Below are positions 1 to 57,400 of a stretch of DNA of 64,000 nucleotides, one piece after another. Under the pieces are notes generated by a model. The model searched no databases, was not told the DNA's origin, and saw nothing but the letters and a program-made list of their open reading frames with translations. The DNA is taken from positions 4,102,378-4,166,377 of the forward strand of contig CM044961.1 in assembly GCA_024516035.1 (NCBI GenBank), written 5' to 3'. The position numbers and the translations under genes are program-made. Every line of letters begins with the position of its first letter. Position 1 is the stretch's first letter. The DNA is from Bactericera cockerelli (lineage: Eukaryota > Arthropoda > Insecta > Hemiptera > Triozidae).

Positions 1-1995
1 CAGCACTTCCTGCAGTGGATACTTCTGCACCATATTCCTGAGGAACTCAATGATGAATAGAATAGAATAGAATAGAATAGAATTTCACTTACTGATAGGA
101 GACAGCAGAGTGTTGGGGTCAACACAGAACCCGACATAGGTGTGGAAAAAACTCCAGCACCTCCTGCAGTGGATACTTCTGCACCATATTCTTGAGGAAC
201 TCAATGATGAATAGAATAGAATAGAATTTCACTTACTGATAGGAGACAGCAACTCTGCTGTAAGAATAGAATAGGATAGAATAGAATAGAATAGAATAGA
301 ATAGAATAGAATAGAATAGAATAGAATAGAATAGAATAGAATAGAATTTCACTTACTGATAGGAGACAGCAGAGTGTTGGGGTCAACACAGAACCCGACA
401 TAGGTGTGGAAGAACTCCAGCACTTCCTGCAGTGGATACTTCTGCACTATATTCTTGAGGAACTCAATGATGAATAGAATAGAATAGAATAGAATTTCAC
501 TTACTGATAGGAGACAGCAGAGTGTTGGGGTCAACACAGAACCCAACATAGGTGTGGAAGAACTCCAGCACTTCCTGCAGTGGATACTTCTGCACCATAT
601 TCTTGAGGAACTCAATGATGAATAGAATAGAATAGAATAGAATTTCACTTACTGATAGGAGACAGCAGAGTGTTGGGGTCCACACAGAACCCGACATAGG
701 TGTGGAAGAACTCCAGCACTTCCTGCAGTGAATACTTCTGCACCATATTCTTGAGAAACTCAATGATGAATAGAATAGAATAGAATAGAATTTCACTTAC
801 TGATAGGAGACAGCAGAGTATTGGGGTCCACACAGAACCCGACATAGGTGTGGAAGAACTCCAGCACTTCCTGCAGCGGATACTTCTGCACCATATTCTT
901 GAGAAACTCAATGATGAATAGAATAGAATAGAATAGAATTTCACTTACTGATAGGAGACAGCAGAGTATTGGGGTCCACACAGAACCCGACATAGGTGTG
1001 GAAGAACTCCAGCACTTCCTGCAGCGGATACTTCTGCACCATATTCTTGAGAAACTCAATGATGAATAGAATAGAATAGAATAGAATTTCACTTACTGAT
1101 AGGAGACAGCAGAGTGTTGGGGTCAACACAGAACCCGACATAGGTGTGGAAGAACTCCAGCACTTCCTGCAGTGGATACTTCTGCACCATATTCTTGAGG
1201 AACTCAATGATGAATAGAATAGAAAAGAATAGAATAGAATTTCACTTACTGATAGGAGACAGCAGAGTATTGGGGTCCACACAGAACCCGACATAGGTGT
1301 GGAAGAACTCCAGCACTTCCTGCAGTGGATACTTCTGCACCATAATATTCTTGAGGAACTCAATGATGAATAGAATAGAATAGAATAGAGTTTCACTTAC
1401 TGATAGGAGACAGCAGAGTATTGGGGTCAACACAGAACCCGACATAGGTGTGGAAGAACTCCAGCACTTCCTGCAGTGGATACTTCTGCACCATAATATT
1501 CTTGAGGAACTCAATGATGAATAGAATAGAATAGAATAGAGTTTCACTTACTGATAGGAGACAGCAGAGTATTGGGGTCAACACAGAACCCGACATAGGT
1601 GTGGAAGAACTCCAGCACTTCCTGCAGTGAATACTTCTGCACCATATTCTTGAGAAACTCAATGATGAATAGAATAGAATAGAATAGAATTTCACTTACT
1701 GATAGGAGACAGCAGAGTATTGGGGTCCACACAGAACCCGACATAGGTGTGGAAGAACTCCAGCACTTCCTGCAGCGGATACTTCTGCACCATATTCTTG
1801 AGAAACTCAATGATGAATAGAATAGAATAGAATAGAATTTCACTTACTGATAGGAGACAGCAGAGTATTGGGGTCCACACAGAACCCGACATAGGTGTGG
1901 AAGAACTCCAGCACTTCCTGCAGCGGATACTTCTGCACCATATTCTTGAGAAACTCAATGATGAATAGAATAGAATAGAATAGAATTTCACTTAC
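1..1995 (-). repeat. unc80: 148-bp tandem array of unc80 exon 17 end plus donor (13 copies plus the real one)
   Basis: Donor copies (exon-end coordinate) lie at 93, 237, 357, 505, 653, 801, 949, 1097, 1250, 1401, 1552, 1700 and 1848, with the true one at 1996. Each unit holds about 100 nt of exon 17 (from FLKNMVQKY to LLSPIS), the donor GTAAGTG, then (TTCTA)n and CATCATTGAG. The pyrimidine-rich (TTCTA)n followed by AG directly before TTTCTC looks like an acceptor, making each unit a possible 106-nt exon. The copy near 240 is truncated by a run of (GAATA)n. Copies are nearly identical, so expansion is recent or homogenised. Confidence 0.95.
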
Positions 1996-48480
<46,485 letters not shown>

Positions 48481-49375
48481 GATCTGAAATCAGAAAGAAC
48501 TTGAATTAATCACCAATTGAACGCGTGTCTCGAAAAACGATCTATCTATAGAGTAGGGTTTTATGCCCTCGGTTATATGAAATATTACGACAATATGTAG
48601 GTATACAAAATGACAATATACCTATCCACCACAAAGAGCGAAACTGACCCATTTACAGGAGAGTTTGCCGTTAAAAACATACAAAATGAGGAACTCAGAA
48701 AACGGGTTTAAATAAAAAGAAATCGTTTAGTACCAAGATAACTTGGCCGCAAACAAGATATCACTGCATTCATTGGTTAAACCTTTTTGGATAGGAGTTC
48801 TGGAACTTGGCCCTTTTTTTAACGGTAGTTTTTTTGTGGGATAGTTTAACACTCAATGTAAGCAATGTGTGTAGGAATGCATAATTAAGTAGGTGCAATT
48901 AATGAGCGAAAAACAACAACAAAAACAAATAATAAATGACATAGAAAGAAACAAAATTAACATATTTAATTACCCAGAAATAGGTAGGTCACTGCACAAT
49001 ATAAGTATTTTTATTTATTAAAAAAACCTCCGAATTGTTACATAGAAAAAATATCACTTCACAAGAAATACAGTCGGAAAAAAAAAACACAATACTTCTG
49101 ATGTCTATCTAATAAAATACTAGGAGGTAATTTCATTCAAACCTCTCGGTAGTTAAATAATAAAAATCAAATTTTTCTCCACCTATAAACAATTATGTAA
49201 GAATAATTTCTGCAAACGTAATAAGAAGGTAAAAATAATCAACGAAAAAGAGGTAAATATCACATTGAGAGGTGAAAAAATAAGTGGTGAGAGGTTGTGT
49301 TCAAGAGAGAAAGGAAAAACTAGGTCTCTGTGATAAGAGAGAGCTTTTCACAGCATCCCACAGCCACCCAAATGT
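48481..49375. promoter_or_regulatory. Region upstream of unc80 exon 1, no clear motif
   Basis: Should hold part of the unc80 5' UTR intron or promoter. AT-rich; 49075-49130 resembles the CACAATACTTC element end. I see no TATA or initiator that I would defend. Confidence 0.3.
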
Positions 49376-49379
49376 AACC

Positions 49380-50100
49380 CCCAGTTCCTCCCTCTCTCTT
49401 TCTCTCTCTCCCTTGTCTCTCTCTCTATCTTGCCCCTCCCTCCCTTCTTTCTCTCTTTCCAATGTTCTTCTCACCAACCTCTCTCCCCCTCTTCCCCTTT
49501 CACACCCCTCCCTCTTTCTCCCGCCCCCCCTCTCTCTATTTCGCCTTTCCTTCCTTTATATCTCTCTATTTTCCATCTTCTACTCGCCAAAATCCCTCCC
49601 CACCTCTCTCTTATTTTGCTCCCCTTTCTCTATCTCTCTCTCTCTCATTTTTCTTCCCTCTCTCTCTCTCTCTCATTTTTCTTCCCTCTTTCTCTCTCTC
49701 TCTCTGCCTCTTTTGCTCTCCCACTTTCTATTCTCCTAAACAATCTCCCTCCCTGCCTCTCACTTTCTATTATTCTTACCTACCTACCTACCTCACTCCC
49801 GACTCTCTCTCTCTCTTTCTATAATCCTCATCAACCTCCATCTCTCCCACTGTCTTTCCACTATCACTCTCTCTTTTTCTCCCTTTCTTCCTTCCCATCC
49901 TATCACTCCGAGTCTCTCTCTCCACCTTTCTCTCTCTCTCTCTTTTTCTCTCCCCCTCCCTCTCTCTCTCTCTCTCTTTCCATAATCCTCATCAATCTCC
50001 TTTTTTTCCTCTCTGTCTCCCTCTGTCCTTCTATCTCCCTTCACTCATCCCTCCCCAACCCATCACCCAGAGTCCCCCCCCCCCGCTCTCTCACCTCCCC
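49380..50100. repeat. 720-bp polypyrimidine tract between the two genes
   Basis: Almost pure C/T on the plus strand, rich in CTCTCTCT and CTCCC. Ser/Leu/Pro reading frames here are composition artefacts. Such mirror-like tracts can form triplex DNA or a GAGA-type binding platform. Confidence 0.95.
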
Positions 50101-51145
50101 CATTCTAATCGACCAGTCACGTTGATAAAGAAGTTTGCGCGGATATCGATTTTCATTCCCAAACTTTTGGAACGGAAATTTCGTGAGAACGAATTGTGAT
50201 GTGCTGCTTGTTTTCTCACACATGTTTACTCATTTTTAATGGGAAAAGAGAGCTGAGTGACTTCGGAGGAAAAACGTTGAAAATTTAAATTTCAAATACG
50301 ATTTTTACTGTAGAAACGAGATACTACCTCGTCTCGTATCTCGTGGTTTATTAGTATTCGTAAGTCTCTAGGTTATCAAGAACGTCTTCCGATTTACACG
50401 AAAATCTCGCAGTTTTACACGGTTATCACGTAAAGTCTAGCAATTGAAAAAAGGGGTCATGAAATTCAAATGGCTAGAACTTTTTGGTGTTTGGTTTCCT
50501 GATATTTTGAAATAAATCACAAGCTTTAAAATCATTTTTGCTACAAAAACAGAAAAGCCCAAAATAGTCTTTGACTAAAACAAAGGGTTCACCCTTTAAA
50601 AACACAAAAACAAAATCTGGGTAAGCAAAAACTTTTGATCAAACCCAGAATCCATAAGGGTCCATTTTTACATGTATGTTTATACAGCAAAGTGACCTTT
50701 ATTTTAGCTCTAGTATAAGTTGGTTATTTAAAGTTTTTCCATGTTTTCAAGGACATCCTGTATAATACACAATGATCTAGTTACATATACCTTACCTAGC
50801 CTGAGTCAAACCAGAATACTATCAGTACATGGGTCACCATGTTAACCCGGGATAGTTTCAGAGCCAAGAAGTTCACCAATCTATGTCTTATACATGTTGG
50901 ACATTGCTTGGCTTGAATTTTTAGTGGCAAGCTGGTGATTGTAAAGTAAGACATAGCCTGAAACATGTAGGTGTAAAAGATATAAAACTTTCAAGTTTAC
51001 ATTACAAGGATTCATAAGTTTTGAGTTTTGTAGGAAGGTACTTTAATAATGGTTTGGAGTTAAAAGAGATCATTATTAAGTTGGAATGAAATTTAAAAAT
51101 AAAACATACAAGTTTCAAGACATAGAGCAGAGGGTTAAGCTGAGT
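50101..51145. other. Intergenic, unassigned
   Basis: Moderately AT-rich. 50270-50430 resembles noncoding Helitron sequence (GAGATACTACCTCGTCTCG). No coding signal. Confidence 0.4.
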
Positions 51146-51146
51146 C

Positions 51147-51240
51147 AGTGTTTTTCAAACTGTGGGCTGCAACCCACTGGCGGGTCCCCCCCAGAAATTA
51201 TTGCAATAATTTCTGGGGGTCTCAATTTTTTTTTCAAATA
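51147..51240. mobile_element. hAT-like terminus with perfect 32-bp palindrome
   Basis: CAGTGTTTTTCAAACTGTGG is a common hAT-type end. 51188-51219 is a perfect palindrome (CCCCCAGAAATTATTG and its complement). Interrupted by the Tc1 element at 51241. Confidence 0.5.
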
Positions 51241-52868
51241 CACTTGCGAGCAATGAAACTAGGACACTTAAAAATTCCAAATTTTAAACTCTCCGATAAT
51301 TTTCTTCTGAAACATATTGATTTCATGTGAAAGGTAATTTTGTTTTCTTTTATTTTAAGGAAAAAATAGGAAGATTGGACAACTCATTTCAAAGTAACAG
51401 GGTGGAATGTAAAAAATGTCAAAAAAAGAATACATTTGGGTTTAACAAAGTCATTATAAACATTTTATTTTTTTACAAATTCATAACATTTTCAAGGTTT
51501 TCAGTAGTTTGTGTTTCCCCCCTGGCCCTAATTACTGCTTCCAGTCGGTTTTTCATTGAAAAGATCAGATTTTTACTAACATCTTGAGGTAAATTGTCCC
51601 ACTCCTCCCTTAGTGCCATTTTGAGCTCCACTGTGGTCGCAGGAGACGGATTTCTAGCTCGGACTTTTCTCTTTAGCATATCCCATAAATGTTCAATCGG
51701 ATTTAGATCCGGACTGTTTGCAGGCCAGACCAAAGTATCAATTCCAACATCCTCTAGGTAACTAGTGACAATGATTGCCTTGTGCGGTCGGGCGTTGTCA
51801 TGCATGAGGACAAATTCTTCTCCATAAAATGCAGCAAAAGTTATCACCTGTTCTACAGCACACCTGGTCTACACCTTTCTGCCGTCAAACTTCCCCCCAC
51901 TAGTCCACAATTGATGAAAACAATGTCCGATTTAACTTCTGCTGTAATTCCACCCCAGAACATACAGGAACCACCACCAAATGCCACAGTTTCTTCGATA
52001 CAGCATTGAGCAAACCACTCCCCAGGTCTTCGGTATACTCTTTCTCACCTGTCATTCACATACAGGCATGCCCGGCTCTCATCCATAAACAATACATGGC
52101 TCCATTGCTCATGGGTCCTATTGGCATGTTGGAGTGCGAAGTCCAGGCGTACTTGTCGGTGATGTGGGACCAGCCTGGGGCCTGTAGCAGTTCTTTTGGG
52201 GGTCAAATTTTTCTCCTTCAGTCTTCTCCTAACTGTCCACTTGCTAACAGCTACATCCCGTGTCCTCTGCAGCTCGTGCTGGACACCAACTGCGGAAATG
52301 TGACGATTTCTCAGAGAGGTCATCATGTTGAATCGGTCATCTCGAGCTTTTGTTTTGCGGGTACGACCTGATCCTGGTCTGCGATTGAAGCTATTGGTCT
52401 CCCTGTACCTCTTAAATAGTCTGCTGACTGTAGATTTGCTGATGTTTAGCTGATTTGTAACATTTCTCACTGATAAACCACTTTCAAGCAAAGCAACCAC
52501 ACTTGAAGCTACTTCAGGAGCTGTGTCCATTTTCACAGAACAAATGATACTGTTTTGATGTGAGAATTTATCATTTGAATAGCAAAAGAAAGAAAAATAC
52601 TGTCCAAAATTGTTTAAAATGAAATTTTTACGTATTCTACAGATTTTCAAAAAAAGGCTACCTTCATGTTTATTTGGCGTTGTCTGTCTAAAATTGCCAT
52701 AACTCGGTAAAAAATAAAGCCAATTCGAATGAAACAAACTGCGTTTGAGAGATGAAAAAAAATACTTTTCAGTAAGGTATAACACTGGGCCTAAAAAGCA
52801 TGCATCGCGTCACAGCGGTAGTAGAATTTAGAAGGAAACAAGTGTCCTAGTTTCATTGCTCGCAAGTG
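51241..52868 (-). mobile_element. Tc1-type transposon, inactive
   Basis: Ends CACTTGCGAGCAATGAAACT and its reverse complement, each about 29 bp, flanked by TA (51239-51240 and 52869-52870). Length 1628 bp, the usual Tc1 size. Confidence 0.93.
51473..52530 (-). pseudogene. Tc1 transposase (DD34E), frame-broken
   Basis: Starts MDTAPEVASSVVALLESGLS, with HTH ISKSTVSRLFKRY and GRPRKT-like RPGSGRTRKTK. First D in HVLFMDES, second in LMHDNARPHKA, E in SPDLNPIEHLWD; 34 residues separate the last two. The frame breaks near 52045; sense resumes by about 51850 in another frame after a stretch with stops (AFGGGSCMFWGG lies between). Not functional. Confidence 0.9.
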
Positions 52869-53209
52869 TATAAAAAGAAAGATTTTTTTTCTACTGGTTT
52901 TTGTTAAACTGAAAATAATTCATTCAACATTTTTAAAAATATTTGCCTGGACCATATTCCGAGCTCTTTTTGATGTATTTTTTTCAATCGGTTTTGTTTC
53001 TACCTAATATATTGTAGAAGTCACAATAAGCAGAACTTTTTTAAGGTGTCACAGACTAGAAATGTTATAATTTTTGTTGACCAAACCTATTAAGACATGG
53101 AGAAACTGTATTGAAGAAAATATAAGAGAAAAAAGATGAGATGTGAAAATAAATGTGACAAAATTTAGAGAAGACAATCCTGCTTAGCCTGGCTGCAGGC
53201 ATACAGGGA

Positions 53210-53372
53210 TTAGTTGGTTTAAATGCAATCCAATGCATGAATTTTTCTTCATTAATTTGAGCATATGACCACATAATAATAAGATTCTGAGGGCTAGGTG
53301 GTAGAAAATGCTTTAGGCATTAACCTCACCTGGTGGTTAACTTCCACTAGACTCTAGAGTATTATTTTTATA
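53210..53372 (+). mobile_element. SINE family B 3' fragment
   Basis: CCAATGCATGAATTTTTCTT, AAGATTCTGAGGGCTAGGTG, TTCCACTAGACTC and T-rich end. Confidence 0.7.
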
Positions 53373-53491
53373 TCCTGCCTTGGCATGACTTGCATGCCTG
53401 TTAACAAGCAAAGTCCTGGTGCCTGTAACATAAGCCTGTGCATGAACTCCCCACACACAATCAGGCAACCAGCAAGGATCTCGCTTGTATA

Positions 53492-53534
53492 ATTCATGTT
53501 GCCTGTTGAAAATTATTCAACAGGCAACATGAAT
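53492..53534. other. Perfect 19-bp stem hairpin
   Basis: ATTCATGTTGCCTGTTGAA pairs exactly with 53516-53534 across a 5-nt AATTA loop. GGCAACATGAAT also suggests a TE end. Confidence 0.8.
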
Positions 53535-53554
53535 GAGCTTTAGCCAACTTCAAT

Positions 53555-53765
53555 CACGTTGAATGCACCGGTTCTCTTAGGATCACCAATGTTAAGCAAC
53601 ATCCAGCAAGGTCAAAACTTTGTGATGCTGGCACTCGGGCCCAACCCAGGCTGGGTGCGGTCAATATGGGTAGCAGGTTTGTGAGTTTCCTGCAAATGGA
53701 GGGTAACACTCCATCTCGAGATGACCTAGCTGTTGAAAGGCATGTAAAACCCAAGAAAGTAAAAA
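53555..53765 (+). mobile_element. 5S rRNA-headed SINE, diverged copy
   Basis: GATCACCAATGTTAAGCAAC recalls 5S rRNA (GAAGTTAAGC), followed by the shared core GGCTGGGTGCGGTCAATATG and GCAAATGGAGGGTAACACTC. Confidence 0.65.
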
Positions 53766-54471
53766 TGAAAGAGCTTATATGCTCATGATCTTTTTGAGCC
53801 ACACACACATGTATAAGACAGAGTATAAGAAGAAGAGTACTTACTACTTTACAAACATTACAGATCTTATAATATCTTTTCGTTTTATATTTTTTTAAGA
53901 GGATGAAGATGAAATTGTTCGGATGTTCGGTCTCTTTTAATATTTTAATTTTTTTAAAGACGCGCCATTTTGAAATATTGTTTCTCTGTGCACCAACAAA
54001 AAGAACAAATGGAAAGAGAAAAAAATCTTTAAATTTACATGTTATATGTAGAACTATTCACTAAATTATTTAATTATTGCATTGATATATGATTTTGTAT
54101 TGTATTTTTCAAATAAACATTCATTTCACTGGTGAAGTTTTACAATTAAAAGATTTAAAAGTAACTTTATGTTTAAATTATATCGCCTATTTTTTGTTGG
54201 TTAACCCTACTTGAAAAGCACGTGTTTGTTATCTAACGCGCGAAAATTCAAATTTCAATAATAAAACAAAATTATGCAAGATTGTCAGATTTTGATGTGA
54301 AGATTGTGCTTCGAGGGCTCAAGAATATTAAAACTATTAATTTAATCATTATATTTAAAACTATATACAGAAATATACTTACCTAATAAAGAAGATAGTA
54401 TCTGGGAGCACACAGTTTCATGTTAATAAGGCCCCATTATTAATAGACAAGCCCCCAAAGTTCTCAAGAAA
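53766..54471. promoter_or_regulatory. Region upstream of Tbl3, no clear motif
   Basis: AT-rich. The Tbl3 transcription start should be here, within a few hundred bases of 54472, but no core promoter element is convincing. Confidence 0.3.
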
Positions 54472-54497
54472 ATGAGTGTTATCAAACAGAAAGAAGT
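54472..54497 (+). CDS. Tbl3: Tbl3 exon 1
   Basis: Short first coding exon: ATG then MSVIKQKE, donor GT|GTGAGT. Chosen because it is the nearest ATG with a consensus donor that joins exon 2 in frame (26 nt, phase 2). No homology test is possible on eight residues. Confidence 0.65.
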
Positions 54498-57400
54498 GTG
54501 AGTTTATTTATATTAAATCAATTTAATAAAGCATAATATGCTCAGGAGCAGGTATAGTCAGCAGTTTATTCCTTCTCCTCGAAGCAGTAAAAATATTCCA
54601 GTGGAACCATCACAAATGACCCAGCTTTTAACAAAACATTGGTTCCTTTACCCGGGGTTTGTGTTAGGAAGGTCTTCCAGTCATAAAATGTCGAAGGAAG
54701 AGTGCTAGAACTAATCAACCTTTACAGATGAGGTTGACAAATGCTGACTTGAAATAGGTTTGGGAACAGATACTTTTTGGTTCCTATACAGTAAAACCTC
54801 CCAATAGTGGACAACCTTGGTCGACCATGTTTTGTCCGCCCTTGGGAGGTGTCTGCTATTCGGAGGTAGAATCAGATCTCATGGAGGAGTTGGAAATTAA
54901 GTGGTGGGGGAAGGGGGGGGGGGGGTTGTCAAAGACGTTTTTTGGTGTTTGCACTTGGGTTTGAAGATAGGAATTCAGAGACATTCCTGATGGCAACTAA
55001 AGCTTCCTCCACACTTTTGATGGGATTCAGAACTGTAGGATTTCCTTCTGGTTCAGTTTCTTCCTCACTCTCGGGGTTATTGGTAGGAGAGAGGGTAGAC
55101 TCATAAATCTCCTTTCCTAGATAACTTACGCACAAAATGTCTTTGAGTTTACCTTGATTTTTAATTTTTTTTTTTTTATCATTTCCTCCTTTGAAATCTT
55201 CAATTTTGTATTCTTGCTATAGGGAAAAAGTGTCCGCTATTAGGAGGGTCTGCTATTCGGAGGTTTTCATATAATAACATATGAAAAAAGTCCCAGTTCA
55301 GTGAAAATTGTCCGCTATTGGGAGGTGTCCTCTATTTGGAGGTGTACGTTAAGGGAGGTTTTACTGTAGTCCTCATATGCATTTATACAAATAGGTAGTC
55401 AAATTTTACAAAGAAAAAAAAAAAATACAAGAGTTGCTCAGTCACACAGTAAAATAAGAATAATGAAGATCAAACATATCATTATAATATTATTTTCTTT
55501 TTCAGATTTGTACCTGAATCAGAGCATGGAGCTTTTTACACAGGAGGTCATGTGGCCGTAAGTTTATCTATTGTCTTGATTAAAGATCAGGTTGGATGGT
55601 AGAGATTGCCTTAGGCAATGATCCCACTCTTTGTGATTTATGTAAATAATTTTCAATAAAGAGTTTACTACTACTACCAGGTTCTTATACTCGTACAAGA
55701 TTCATAGTACATACATTGTATGCTAAGGTATATTCATGCTTGTTCTGTCTTTCAAGAATATTGCACCTGTCATGATATGACCATACAGTTGAAAGCTATA
55801 TTAAAAAAAAAAAGAATATTGCATTTATTGTTGAATATTTCTAATTAGAATATGGTTTTTAAAAAAAAACAGTAGTTGAGCTGTCTAGCCAGTGTCAATG
55901 GCACATTGAATACACCACTGGGGTAACACCAGATCTCATTCTGTCACTGAAGTTAAGCAATGTCTAGCGAGGCTAGAACTTGAATGGGTGACCATTCAAA
56001 TTATAAACCTCATAATGCTGGGCTATTCCTGGCTACACTCAGGTTGGGTGAGGTTAATTTGAGTACATGGTTTGTGAGTTTCCAGCAAATGGAGGGTAAA
56101 ACCCCTGTTGTGATATAACCATGCAGTTGAAAGCAACATTAAAAAAAATTAAGTGGTTGTTTCGACTGAAATGACTGAGAGTTAGTAGAAAAAGAAAATG
56201 CTTTGAAACATTATCTCAAACTAACTTTTCGTTTTTCCACTCATAGTTGAATGTTCTCATCACCTGTTTTCTAGTGGTCTCCTGATGGCAGTCACCTCTT
56301 ATGTCAATGCAGCAACAGCATCAAAGTCCTCTCTGTTGAGTCCGGCCAAGTGGACCATTCGGTTCCCACAGAACCACTTGAAGAAGACACAGATGATATT
56401 CTGACATTCACTGTGGGGAGTGATAGTGATTCCCTCGTCACAGCTCATCGTAGTGGACTGTTGAAACTGTGGGACTGGAGAAGTATGTTTAAAAGAGAAA
56501 AAAAAAATATGAGTGTTTCACAGTGCTTTTTATTTGAAGCCATGAAGCAGCAGCAACTGTAGATGCTGCTGGATATGTGTGGTAGCTGAACCCTCTGATG
56601 GGTGAGAAGTTACACAATACGCCCATTTAGGTGCTGAGTCAACCCTAGCACCAAAGTCTCAATAATATGTATCAACGAAAATAATAGAAGGAGAAAGAAC
56701 ATGCAATATAGTGCCTTAGATGCCATATGGCACCAGTTGTAAAGTTTTTTTTTTTTTTCTTTCTTAAAGCTAAAATTGTTATATTTGTGTTATTCACCAT
56801 GTGATATCGCAATTGCTTTACTAAATCTTTGCTGAACTTGAGACTCAAATAACCAACCTTTAGTTACAACTTCGCGCTTTATTGATTGGTTGACTGAGAT
56901 TGGTGAAAATAAATAATGAAATTGTTCATTTCAGATGGAGAACTTCAGAAGTCATGGAAGTCCATTCACAAGGGTCCAGTATCCTGTCTGACCATCAGTA
57001 GTGCCGCCACTGGCTGTATCCTAGCAACCGGGGGCTCCGACTCTAGTGTGCGTCTGTGGGTGCTACAGCATCATGCCTGCACGCACAACCTGAAAGCCAC
57101 ACAGGGAGTTGTCAGGTAATGGTGTTGTGTTGTTGATCTAAAGAATATATCTGTATCCTAGCAACCAAAGGTTCTGACTGTAGTGTACACTTATCTGTAC
57201 TGCCTGCATGCATAACCTGAAAGCCACACAGGGAGTTGTCAGGTAATGGTGTTGTGTTGTTGATCTAAAGAGTAGATCTGTATCCTAGCAACCAAAGGCT
57301 CTGAGTCTAGTGTACATTTATTAGTACTGTCTGTATGCATAACCTGAAAGCCACACAGGGAGTTGTCAGGTAATAGTGTTGTGTTGTTGATCTAAAGAGT

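Noticed and set aside
49284..50125. Ser/Leu/Pro-rich reading frames
   Set aside because: Translation of the polypyrimidine tract.
54929..55135. A small minus-strand gene in Tbl3 intron 1
   Set aside because: Lies inside a TA-flanked MITE and resembles the tail of a pogo-type transposase.
55896..55990. 5S rRNA gene
   Set aside because: Diverged, and fused to a SINE core and A-rich tail.
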